Source: 3-1-20CM-4-69-9 sp963833655
Lineage (GTDB): Bacteria; Actinomycetota; Thermoleophilia; Gaiellales; Gaiellaceae
Assembly (NCBI GenBank): GCA_963833655.1
Contig: CAWHYL010000007.1
Location: forward strand, 186,001 to 250,000
Direction: 5' to 3'
DNA: 64,000 nucleotides
In this document: one piece after another, positions 49,730 through 57,724 of the stretch
How positions within the stretch are numbered: position 1 is the stretch's first letter
Layout of the letters: every line of letters begins with the position of its first letter
Translations under genes and position numbers: made by a program
Notes under the pieces: generated by a model
The model's database searches: none
What the model saw: the letters and a program-made list of their open reading frames with translations, nothing else
What the model was told of the DNA's origin: nothing

Positions 49730-51401
49730 GCGTCGCAAAGTTCTCTTTGCCGTCCTCGCTGCTCTCGTGTTCACTCCGTCGTCCTCGGGGGCGACGACCG
49801 AGCTCATGCCGGGAGTGTCGTACCAGCGTATTCTGCGGTGGACGTCGGCGGGGCCGCTGGTGATGTATGTCGTGACGGCGCCGAAGCCGCAGGGGCTCTA
49901 CAAGCTGCAGCCGCTGCTCTCGAACGGCACCATCATCGGCCGCGAGACGGTGTCGTCGATGGAGCGCGACGTCTCGTCGCAGATGACGACCGTCGGCGTG
50001 AACGGCGACTTCTTCAGCTGGACGGGTGGGTGGCCGAGTGGGCTGCTGATCCGCTCCGGCGTCGTCGAGCACCAGTCGGCGCTCGGCCGTGCCTCGCTCG
50101 GAATCGACGGCAGCGCGACGCTGCACACGGAGAAGGTTCCGTGGTACGGACGCTGGCACGGGCCGGACGGCGTCTGGTATCCCCTGTCGCAGCTCAACGA
50201 GCCGCCGCGCAAGAACGCAGCCTCGCTCTTCACACCGGTCTGGGGCGGGGACGTCGCGGCGGTGAAGGGAGCAACGACGATCGTGCTGGAGCCGTTCCCG
50301 CCGGCCACGCCGCGCCAGGACCTCGTCGGGACGATCGTGTCGACCGGGCCGTCGCAACACGTCGACGTCCCGGCGGACGGCGCCGTGATCGTAGCGCGCG
50401 GCACGGCAGCGCGTCCGTTCGCGGCACTGCCGGTGGGCACGCCGGTGACGGTGCGAATTCCACTGCCGAACGACTGGTCGGCGGTCACCGACGCGGTCAG
50501 CTCGGGGCCGACGCTCGTACGGAACGGCAAGCCGATCTTCAACGCCGGCGAGGCGCTGACGGGGGTGCAGCTGCGCGGACGAGACCCGCGCACCGCGATC
50601 GGCCAGCGCGCCGACGGCGCGATCGTGATGCTCGCCGTCGACGGGCGTCGTCGCGGCTGGAGCATCGGCATCACGAACTGGGATCTTGCGCAGACACTCG
50701 TCCACTACGGCTGCGTGACGGGGTTCGCGCTCGACTCGGGCGGCTCGACCACCATCGCGTTCGACGGGACGGTCCTGAACCGTCCGTCCGACTCGTACGG
50801 CGAGCGTCCGGTCGGCGAAGCGCTCGTGATCGCCTATACGGGCGTGTACGTCCCACCGCTCGCGCCGACGATCTCGCCGAACGCGGACGGCGTCGCCGAC
50901 GTCGAGCCGCTGACGTACAAGGTCGTGCGCCCGTCGACGGTCAGCGCGAAGCTGATCGGTCCCGACGGGAGCACGCGTGAGCTCGACACGGGCTCGAAGG
51001 CGCCCGGCAGGTACAGGCTCACGTGGAACGGCGCCGGCGCGCCGGAAGGCCGGTACCACTGGAACGTGACGGCGACCGACGTTGAGGGGCAGGTCTCGAC
51101 GGACGATCACGCGTTCACGCTCGACGACACGCTCGGGTTTCTCCACGTCGGCGCGAACGCCCGCCGGATCGGCTTCACGCTGACGCGCGACGCGAACATC
51201 CGCGTCACGGTGGAGACGCGGTGGGGCGGGATCCTCCGCACCGTCGCGAAAGGGCGGCGGCCGGCCGGAACGGTGACCGTGCACTGGAACGGCCGCGACG
51301 GCCGCAGCAAGAAGGTGCGGCGCGGGACGTACGTCGTCAGGGTGTCCGCAACCTCGACGCTAGGGCTTTCGCAGCTGTCGGCGCGCTCGGCGCTGCGGTA
51401 A
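49728..51401 (+). CDS. Secreted phosphodiester glycosidase (NAGPA domain) with Ig-like tail
   Basis: A 557-residue exported protein. Residues 1-22 are a signal peptide. Residues about 85-370 form a NAGPA (DUF2233) domain with VNGDFFSW, the substrate region SSGPTLVRNG, RTAIGQRADGAIV and FALDSGGST. Human relatives remove GlcNAc from phosphodiesters; bacterial ones act on wall or exopolysaccharide. Two FlgD-type Ig repeats follow (GRYRLTWNGAGAPEGRYHW and TVTVHWNGRDG). It probably trims the glycan made here. Start overlaps the divergent deacetylase start. Confidence 0.88.
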   Translation: MRRKVLFAVLAALVFTPSSSGATTELMPGVSYQRILRWTSAGPLVMYVVTAPKPQGLYKLQPLLSNGTIIGRETVSSMERDVSSQMTTVGVNGDFFSWTGGWPSGLLIRSGVVEHQSALGRASLGIDGSATLHTEKVPWYGRWHGPDGVWYPLSQLNEPPRKNAASLFTPVWGGDVAAVKGATTIVLEPFPPATPRQDLVGTIVSTGPSQHVDVPADGAVIVARGTAARPFAALPVGTPVTVRIPLPNDWSAVTDAVSSGPTLVRNGKPIFNAGEALTGVQLRGRDPRTAIGQRADGAIVMLAVDGRRRGWSIGITNWDLAQTLVHYGCVTGFALDSGGSTTIAFDGTVLNRPSDSYGERPVGEALVIAYTGVYVPPLAPTISPNADGVADVEPLTYKVVRPSTVSAKLIGPDGSTRELDTGSKAPGRYRLTWNGAGAPEGRYHWNVTATDVEGQVSTDDHAFTLDDTLGFLHVGANARRIGFTLTRDANIRVTVETRWGGILRTVAKGRRPAGTVTVHWNGRDGRSKKVRRGTYVVRVSATSTLGLSQLSARSALR

Positions 51402-51422
51402 CTCGGAGAAAACCAAAACGCT

Positions 51423-51451
51423 GGGGTCAGACCCCTTCGGGGTCAGACCCC
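51423..51451. terminator. Strong hairpin after the phosphodiester glycosidase gene
   Basis: Two copies of the palindrome GGGGTCAGACCCC separated by TTC can fold as one 13-bp stem with a single central mismatch. It lies 22 bp after the stop codon at 51401. No T-run follows, so it may work with a Rho-type mechanism or as a mobile repeat of REP type. Confidence 0.6.
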
Positions 51452-51457
51452 CTCAAA

Positions 51458-51835
51458 GCCGGAGCGTAAGCCGCAGGGCTTACGCGCAGGCGAACTGATG
51501 CGACGCGAGCACGCGCAGCCTGCGCGCGCCGCACGGAAGAAAACAACCGCCCAGCACCAAAAGAGCGCGCGGGCTCAGCCCGCGCGCGTTTCAGCGCGAC
51601 GCGCCGTACCTCTCCCCGAACGAAAGCGCAGCTTTTCGTTCGACGGGCCGGAGCGTAAGCCGCAGGGCTTACGCGCAGGCGAACTGATGCGACGCGCGCA
51701 CGCGCAGCCTGCGCGCGCCGCACGGAAGAAAACAACCGCCCAGCACCACTAGAGCGCGCGGGCTCAGCCCGCGTGCGTTTCCCCGCGAAGCGGCGTACCT
51801 CTCCCCGAACGAAAAGCGCAGCTTTTCGATCGGCG
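51458..51835. repeat. Two tandem copies of a 189-bp hairpin-rich unit
   Basis: Copy one 51458-51646, copy two 51647-51835, about 93 percent identical by eye. Each unit contains four hairpins, among them GCGTAAGCC-GCAG-GGCTTACGC (51464-51485 in copy one), GCGCGCGGGC-TCA-GCCCGCGCGC, and an A/T-rich stem CGAACGAAA...TTTCGTTCG. The unit fills the gap between convergent genes and stops next to the stop codon of the glycosylphosphotransferase gene. Short open frames inside are repeat artefacts. The 436-bp interval 51402-51837 holds no other gene. Confidence 0.85.
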
Positions 51836-51837
51836 CC

Positions 51838-53337
51838 CTAGTAGGCACCGCGCCGCGCGAGCACGGCGGGAAGTGTCTTCGCGAGGATCGAGATGTCGAG
51901 CCAGATCGACCAGTTCTCGATGTAGTAGAAGTCGAGCCGGACCAGGTCGTCGAAGCTGAGGTCGATACGGCCGGAGACCTGCCAGAGGCCGGTCATCCCG
52001 GGCAGGACGAGGTAGCGTTTCCGGTGCCACTCCTGCAGCTGCTCGTAGTCGCGGATCGGCAACGGGCGCGGGCCGACGAGCGACATCTCGCCCCACAGGA
52101 CGTTGAGCACCTGCGGCAGCTCGTCGACGGAGAAGCGGCGCAAGAACCGGCCGACGCGCGTGACGCGCGGATCGTCCTTGATCTTGAACAGGGGCCCCGA
52201 CGCTTCGTTCTCCGCCTCGAGCGCCGTCTGGCGCCCGGCGGCGTCCTGATACATCGTCCGGAACTTCATCATCCCGAACGGCCTGTCGCCGAGGCCGATG
52301 CGACGGTCGCGGTAGAAGACCGGCCCTGGCGAGCTCAACTTGATCGCGCACGCAATTCCCGCCCACACCGGCAGGCCGACCACGATCACGAAGGACGAGA
52401 CGACGATGTCGAAACTGCGCTTCACCCCCCACTGCCAGCCCGCGAACGCCGGCGGCCGCAGCTCGAAGAGCGGCGTGCCCTCGCCCGGGATGTACTCGGC
52501 GCGCTGCAACAGGAGCTCCGTGGTCCGCGGCGCCACCTTCACGCGCACGCCGAAGCGGTGGGCTTCCTCGACGAACTCGAACAGCTCGTCGTCCGTGAAA
52601 CCGCTGTCGGCGACGATCAGCTCGTGCACGTCGGTCTCCCGCAGGATCTCGGGAAGGTCGTCGAGCCCGCCGAGCAACGGAAGCGCGCCCGTGTCGCCGC
52701 TCGGCGCTACCGCACCGAGGAACTCGTACTGAATGCCGCTGCGGTCGGAACCGAGCGTGCGCCGCAGCTTCGTGAGCTCGTCACCCTCGCCGACGAGCAC
52801 TGCGCGCCTCCGGACGCCTGCGAGCTGCAGAACGTCGCGCGTGAGCACGTCATAGCTCGACCGCAGGAGAGAGATGAAGAGCGCCGTCAGCACGAACGCC
52901 GTCGGCGTCAGACCGTACGTCGTGAAGTGGTAGCCGGTACCGAGCCCGAAGGCCAGCGTGATCAATGCGACGAGGACGAGCGAGGCGACGATCTGTCCGA
53001 CGCCGCCACGCGACTCGCGGCGTCGGTAGAGGCCGCCGACCCAGAACACAAGCACCGTGATCACCGTGAGGAACGGGAGCCAGTCGGTCTCGGTCTGCCA
53101 GAGGATCCCCCACAGCGGCGGCCACTGGCCGAGGTAGAGCTCGCGGACGATCAGCGCGACGTAGAGCCCGCAGATGAGGCCGATCAGGTCGAGCGCGACG
53201 AGCACCGCGATGCTGAGGAGCCTGCGGCCGGCCGCCAGCACGTTTGCGCGGGAGAGGAGGTACGGCCGGGCGGACCGGATGTCCTCGACGGGCGCCGCCG
53301 GCGCCTCGTCGACACGCACGGCGGGCTTCGTGCTCAC
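51838..53337 (-). CDS. Polyprenyl glycosylphosphotransferase (WbaP/CpsE type)
   Basis: Membrane phosphoglycosyl transferase of 499 residues that moves a sugar-1-phosphate to polyprenyl phosphate. It has five N-terminal membrane segments, a Rossmann-like CoA-binding_3 region (VLVGEGDELTKL), and the catalytic bacterial sugar-transferase domain from about residue 305 with SPGPVFYRDRRIG, MKFRTMYQDA, RRFSVDELPQ and SLVGPRPLP. This is a second initiation enzyme beside the WecA-like fusion. TACACT is at -13 to -8 of the GTG at 53337, without ribosome binding site. Confidence 0.92.
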   Translation of the reverse strand: MSTKPAVRVDEAPAAPVEDIRSARPYLLSRANVLAAGRRLLSIAVLVALDLIGLICGLYVALIVRELYLGQWPPLWGILWQTETDWLPFLTVITVLVFWVGGLYRRRESRGGVGQIVASLVLVALITLAFGLGTGYHFTTYGLTPTAFVLTALFISLLRSSYDVLTRDVLQLAGVRRRAVLVGEGDELTKLRRTLGSDRSGIQYEFLGAVAPSGDTGALPLLGGLDDLPEILRETDVHELIVADSGFTDDELFEFVEEAHRFGVRVKVAPRTTELLLQRAEYIPGEGTPLFELRPPAFAGWQWGVKRSFDIVVSSFVIVVGLPVWAGIACAIKLSSPGPVFYRDRRIGLGDRPFGMMKFRTMYQDAAGRQTALEAENEASGPLFKIKDDPRVTRVGRFLRRFSVDELPQVLNVLWGEMSLVGPRPLPIRDYEQLQEWHRKRYLVLPGMTGLWQVSGRIDLSFDDLVRLDFYYIENWSIWLDISILAKTLPAVLARRGAY

Positions 53338-53344
53338 CGGCTCA

Positions 53345-53350
53345 AGTGTA
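53345..53350 (-). promoter_or_regulatory. Probable -10 element for the glycosylphosphotransferase gene
   Basis: TACACT on the minus strand at -13 to -8 from the GTG at 53337. The divergent methyltransferase starts at 53364 with its own GGAG, so the 26-bp gap serves both directions. Confidence 0.5.
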
Positions 53351-53363
53351 CTTTGGAGCCTCC

Positions 53364-53990
53364 ATGGCTCTGGACCAGCTCAGCGAGCGATACGCCGAGC
53401 ACAACCGGCGCGAGCGAGGCGCGGGCTTCGTGTTCGCGCGGCCCGAACGCGAGGCACTGTTCAGGCGGTACGTGGGCGGCCCGGAGCGGCGTGTTCTCGA
53501 CCTCGGCTGCCGTGACGGTGCGCTGACGCGGGCGTACCTCGACGGCAACGACGTCGTCGGCGTGGACGCCGACCGCGAGGCCCTCGCCGAGGCGGCGAAG
53601 CTCGGGATCGAAACGCACTGGGCGGACCTCGACCAGCCGCTCGACTTCCCGGATGCGAGCTTCGACGTGGTCGTCGCCGGCGAGCTGCTCGAGCACCTGC
53701 GCGACCCGCAGCGGCTCGTCGAGGAGATTCGGCGCGTCCTGTGCCCCGGCGGCACGTTCGTCGCGTCGGTGCCGAACGCCTACCGGCTGAAAGGTCGGCT
53801 CCTCTTCCTGCTCGGCCGCCCGCCCGAGAACGACCCGACGCACCTGCAGATGTTCTCCGCGGCCGACGTGCAAGCGTTGCTTGCCGGATTCGAGGCGCGC
53901 GACGTGCACTACGTCGCCGGCCGGCTCGTGCCGCTCCACCCGCGGCTGTTCGCGAACGACATCGTCTTCGCCGGCCGCAAGCCCAGCTGA
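53364..53990 (+). CDS. Class I SAM-dependent methyltransferase
   Basis: A 208-residue protein with motif I RRVLDLGCRDGALT, motif II DVVGVDADREAL and the segment VVVAGELLEHLRDP followed by RVLCPGGTFVAS. Probably a sugar or chain methyltransferase or a ubiquinone-type enzyme; the position in the glycan locus favours the first. ATG at 53364 follows GGAG by six bases. Its 3' end overlaps the convergent deacetylase-like gene by 82 bp. Confidence 0.85.
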   Translation: MALDQLSERYAEHNRRERGAGFVFARPEREALFRRYVGGPERRVLDLGCRDGALTRAYLDGNDVVGVDADREALAEAAKLGIETHWADLDQPLDFPDASFDVVVAGELLEHLRDPQRLVEEIRRVLCPGGTFVASVPNAYRLKGRLLFLLGRPPENDPTHLQMFSAADVQALLAGFEARDVHYVAGRLVPLHPRLFANDIVFAGRKPS

Positions 53991-54682
53991 AGCTCGCGCA
54001 GATCGGTCGCCGTCCGCTTCAACGCGAGAAACCCCAGACCGACCCGCAGCGCGCGCGCTCGCCGGCGGTCGAGCAGGTCGGTGTCGTGGAAGTACGCATG
54101 GACGACCTGGCGCCGAAACGGCGCAAGCAGGCCGCGCGCGAGCATGCCGATCGAGTGCGTCGTCGGCAGCTCGAGCAGGCGCTCGCCGTCCCCGAGCTCG
54201 AGCCACGTCGGCTCGTCGAGCTGTAGGTGCGCTGCCCCGTCCTCGAGGTAGGCCGGCCGGAATGCCGTCGCGGTGCAATCCGCGTAGCCGAGGGCGGCGA
54301 CCGCCCGCGCCACAGCGGGATCGAAGTACCACCCGCCGCCGCAGAAGAGGCGTGCTTCGAGCCCGCGGGAGCGGAGCCAGTCGCCTTGTTCGCGAACGAC
54401 CGCAGCGGGATCGCCGGTTGTCGGGCGGGCGTGACTCGGCGAGGCCCAGTGCGTGTGCAGGCCGAACGGTCCGAACGCCTGCGCCTCCCGCGCGCGCTCG
54501 AGCCAGAGGTCCTCGTCCTCGCCGTCGGCGGGCGGGCGCATCAGGGCCGCGATCGTGAAACGGCCGGGGCGTCGGCGCTGCAACTGTGAGAACCGCCGCC
54601 ACGCCTCGTCGTCGAGCGGCCGCTCCACGTGGCAAGAGACGACGGCGTACCGGCCATGCAGTATTGACCCCGTGTGCGGCAT
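53909..54682 (-). CDS. Polysaccharide deacetylase-like protein (WalW-type)
   Basis: A 257-residue NodB-fold-like protein without a FDDG motif. VVSCHVERPLDD, FGLHTHWASPSHARPT and FCGGGWYFDPAVARA mark the group, and YFHDTDLLD is a late motif. The HTH in the second motif may bind metal. It may be a deacetylase or a non-catalytic relative. ATG at 54682 would overlap the start of the divergent asparagine synthetase by 11 bp; a CTG at 54661 would avoid this and is a real option. Confidence 0.7.
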   Translation of the reverse strand: MPHTGSILHGRYAVVSCHVERPLDDEAWRRFSQLQRRRPGRFTIAALMRPPADGEDEDLWLERAREAQAFGPFGLHTHWASPSHARPTTGDPAAVVREQGDWLRSRGLEARLFCGGGWYFDPAVARAVAALGYADCTATAFRPAYLEDGAAHLQLDEPTWLELGDGERLLELPTTHSIGMLARGLLAPFRRQVVHAYFHDTDLLDRRRARALRVGLGFLALKRTATDLRELQLGLRPAKTMSFANSRGWSGTSRPAT

Positions 54683-56507
54683 CGCCGGACTCTATTCACC
54701 CGCAGGGACGCCGAATCCCGAGCTCGTCGACGCGATGCGCGGCGCGCTCGTGCACCGCGGGCCCGACGAGGGGTCGACCGATGCGTTCGGCCGCTGCGTC
54801 CTCGGCCACCAGCGGCTGAAGGTGATCGACCTCGACACCGGCTACCAACCCGTCGCGAACGAAGCGGGTGACGTCGTCGCCGTCTTCAACGGCGAGGCGT
54901 ACAACTTCGCACGGCTCCGCGAAGAGCTGAGCGGGCACGAGATTCGTGGCACCGGCGACACGCCGATCCTGCCTCACCTGTACGAGGAGAGCGGGCCGCT
55001 CTTCGCCGCGCGGCTGGACGGGATGTTCGCGCTCGCGCTGTGGGACGCCGCCCGTGAACGGCTGGTGCTCGCGCGCGACCGCCTCGGGAAGAAGCCCCTG
55101 CTGTACACGCGCCTCCCCGACGGCACGCTCGCCTTCGCCTCGGAGCTGAAGGCGCTCCTGCGGCTGCCCGGGCTGGCGCGGATCCTCGATCCGGCCGCGA
55201 TCGACGCCTACCTCGCGCTGCAGTACGTTCCCGGCGACGGCACGGCGCTCCTCGGCGTGCGCAAGATCCCGCCGGGATATGTCCTCATCGTCGAGGACGA
55301 CAGCGAGCGTCTCGAGTCCTACTGGGAGCTCGCGCCGGCCGAGCCGAGCCGAAGCGACGAGGAGTGGCTCGAACGTGTGCGCGCGTCGGTCGCCGAAGCG
55401 GTGCGGAAGCGCCTCGTCGCCGACGTGCCGCTCGGCGCGCTGCTGTCCGGCGGGATCGATTCGAGCATCGTCGTCGCACTGATGGCGCAGGCATCCGCCG
55501 GACCGGTGCGGACGTTCACCGTCGGCTTCGAGGACGAGCGCTACGACGAACGCGCCTACGCTCGCGCCGTCGCCGAGCGCTACGGCACCGTTCACGAGGA
55601 GCTGGAGATCGACGAGGACGTCGCGGCGACGCTCTCCCGGCTCGCCGGCGCGTATGACGAGCCGTTCGGGGACGAGGCAGCGTTCCCGACGTTCCTGATC
55701 GCCGAGCAGGCGCGCCGCCACGTCACGGTCGCCCTCGCCGGCGACGGCGGCGACGAGGCGTTCGCCGGCTACGAGCGCTACCTCGCCCACGGGCTCGCCC
55801 GGCGCGTCCCGAGCGCGGCAGCGCGCACCGGGGCGGCTGCCGTCCGCCTGCTGCCGTCGGCACGGCGCGAGCCCCGCTCGCAGCTCTTCCGCGCGGCGCG
55901 GTTCCTCGACGTCGCGGCGGCAGCGCCGGGCGAGCGCTACGCGCGGTTGCTGGAAGTGTTCCCGCTCGAGCTGCGCCGCGAGCTGTGGCTCGACCCGCGG
56001 CACGCCGGCGTCGTCTCGCTCCGGCCGCGCGGCGACGGAATCGCGGCGCTCCAGGCGCTCGACATCGTGACCTACCTGCCGGGCGACCTGCTACTCAAGG
56101 CCGACCTGGCGTCGATGGCGCACTCGCTCGAGCTGCGCTCGCCGTTCCTCGACCACGAGGTCGTCGCGCTCGGCCTCGCGCTGCCCGAGCACCTCAAGGT
56201 GCACGGCCGCGAAGGCAAGGTCGCGCTGCGGCGCGCGTTCGCGCAGGACCTCCCGGCCCAGGTCGCGAAGCGCGGCAAGACCGGCTTCGGCGTTCCGCTC
56301 GGCCGCTGGTTCCGCGGAGACCTGCGCGAGCTCGCGCGCGATGTCCTCTCCACCGATCGCGGCTGGTTCCGCGCGGACACGGTCTCGCGGCTGCTCGACG
56401 AGCACGAGAGCGGGCGCGCCGACCATGGCCACCGGCTCTGGTGCTTGCTGATGCTCGAGCTGTGGGTGCGCGAGCACGTCGAGGCGCCCGTCCTGGTCGC
56501 CACTTGA
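54672..56507 (+). CDS. asnB: Asparagine synthase (glutamine-hydrolysing) family protein
   Basis: A 611-residue protein. Cys2 after the GTG start is the glutaminase nucleophile (MCGIAGLYS), with RGPDEGS and FNGEAYNF. The PP-loop SGGIDSS (259-265) and the SLELRSPFLDHEVV region form the synthetase site. Such enzymes amidate aspartate or, in glycan clusters, carboxyl groups of sugars or small molecules. The context suggests the latter, but plain asparagine synthesis is possible. The stop overlaps the next gene as TTGA. Confidence 0.92.
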   Translation: MCGIAGLYSPAGTPNPELVDAMRGALVHRGPDEGSTDAFGRCVLGHQRLKVIDLDTGYQPVANEAGDVVAVFNGEAYNFARLREELSGHEIRGTGDTPILPHLYEESGPLFAARLDGMFALALWDAARERLVLARDRLGKKPLLYTRLPDGTLAFASELKALLRLPGLARILDPAAIDAYLALQYVPGDGTALLGVRKIPPGYVLIVEDDSERLESYWELAPAEPSRSDEEWLERVRASVAEAVRKRLVADVPLGALLSGGIDSSIVVALMAQASAGPVRTFTVGFEDERYDERAYARAVAERYGTVHEELEIDEDVAATLSRLAGAYDEPFGDEAAFPTFLIAEQARRHVTVALAGDGGDEAFAGYERYLAHGLARRVPSAAARTGAAAVRLLPSARREPRSQLFRAARFLDVAAAAPGERYARLLEVFPLELRRELWLDPRHAGVVSLRPRGDGIAALQALDIVTYLPGDLLLKADLASMAHSLELRSPFLDHEVVALGLALPEHLKVHGREGKVALRRAFAQDLPAQVAKRGKTGFGVPLGRWFRGDLRELARDVLSTDRGWFRADTVSRLLDEHESGRADHGHRLWCLLMLELWVREHVEAPVLVAT

Positions 56508-57724
56508 GGCGGTCGCACCTGTGGGTCGTCGCCGCCGCGGCAATCGTCCCGCGCGTCGTCGTCCTCGTGCACGAACGGGACAGGATCCTCACGGCGTTCA
56601 CCGACAAGAGCGACGATTTCGCGCTCACGTTCGTGCACCACGGGACCTTCGGGCTCGTCCCGGGGCAGCCGTCGGCGTACACGCAGCCGCTCTACGGCTT
56701 CTTCCTCGTGCCGATCTACTGGATCTTCGGGCGCGAGTGGTGGGCCGTGGGATTCGTGCAGGTCATCGTCGCGACGGGGACGGCGTTCCTCGTCTACGCC
56801 ATCGGCGCGCGCGTCCTGTCGCGCAACGCCGGCGTGTTCGCAGCGGTCGTCTCGACGTTGAACCCGTATCTCGTCTGGCACGACGTCCACCTGAACCGCG
56901 AGATCCTCGACCAGCTCGTCGCCGCGGCGCTCGTGCTGTGCGTGCTGGTCGCGGCGGACCGGCGCTCGGTCGCCTGGGCGGTCGGGGCCGGCCTGCTCGC
57001 CGGCGTCGCGATCCTCGGGAACGTCAGGCTTTCGGCGCTGCCGTTCGTGCTCGCGGCGTACCTGGTGCTGCGCACGGGCTGGAGCTGGGCGCCGGTAGCC
57101 CTGATCGCCGCCGCGGCAGTCGCGGTCACACCCTGGGTCGTCCGCAACCGTGCCCAGGTCGGGTGCTTCGCCTTGACGACCGACGGCCGCGCGCTGTGGA
57201 AGGCGAACAACCTGCAGACGTACGGGCTGCTGACGCACGGGAAGTGGATCGACGACGTCAAGGACCCGCCGGGGCATCCGTTCCCGAACCCCGAGGAGGC
57301 GCGCGTCCTCTACCGGCTCGGCAAGGGGACGTTTCACATCGACGAGTGCGCGAACGAGTCGTACTACCAGCACCGCGCCTGGGTGTTCGTGCGCCACCAT
57401 CCGGGTGCGAAGACGAAGCTGTCGGCGCTCGCGGTCCGGATGGAGTGGGATCCGCGTACGACTGCGTCGGCGACGGACTCCGGCCACGGCGTGCTGCGGA
57501 CGTGGGCGCAGCCGCTCTATACGTCGCTGCTCTACGTTCTTGCGCTGGTCGGGCTGTTCTTCGCACCGCGGCGGTTCGCAATCCTCGCGGTGTTGATCCT
57601 CGCGTACCAGACGCTGGCCGCAGTCGTCTTCGTCGGCGCGACGCGATACCGGATCACGACGGATTTCTTGCTCGCACTCCTCGCCGCGGCCCTGTACGAG
57701 CGCGTGCGCATGCGCCGCGCGTGA
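56504..57724 (+). CDS. GT-C-like membrane glycosyltransferase
   Basis: A 406-residue polytopic protein with about nine segments. After the first segment, DKSDDFALTFVHHG supplies acidic residues suitable as GT-C catalytic site, and WHDVHLNREILDQL is a second conserved part. The TTG start at 56504 overlaps the asnB stop. It ends overlapping the GT4 gene as GTGA. Substrate unknown. The protein lacks the large extracellular tail of the other GT-C proteins here. Confidence 0.75.
   Translation: MRRSHLWVVAAAAIVPRVVVLVHERDRILTAFTDKSDDFALTFVHHGTFGLVPGQPSAYTQPLYGFFLVPIYWIFGREWWAVGFVQVIVATGTAFLVYAIGARVLSRNAGVFAAVVSTLNPYLVWHDVHLNREILDQLVAAALVLCVLVAADRRSVAWAVGAGLLAGVAILGNVRLSALPFVLAAYLVLRTGWSWAPVALIAAAAVAVTPWVVRNRAQVGCFALTTDGRALWKANNLQTYGLLTHGKWIDDVKDPPGHPFPNPEEARVLYRLGKGTFHIDECANESYYQHRAWVFVRHHPGAKTKLSALAVRMEWDPRTTASATDSGHGVLRTWAQPLYTSLLYVLALVGLFFAPRRFAILAVLILAYQTLAAVVFVGATRYRITTDFLLALLAAALYERVRMRRA

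Noticed and set aside
51427..51735. A 102-codon frame with an internally repeated protein sequence
   Set aside because: The protein repeat only mirrors the 189-bp DNA repeat; it contains hairpin arms and has no start signal.
54672..56507. A nonribosomal peptide or lasso-peptide type cluster suggested by the asparagine synthetase homologue
   Set aside because: No precursor peptide, protease or adenylation domain is near; the neighbours are all glycan enzymes.
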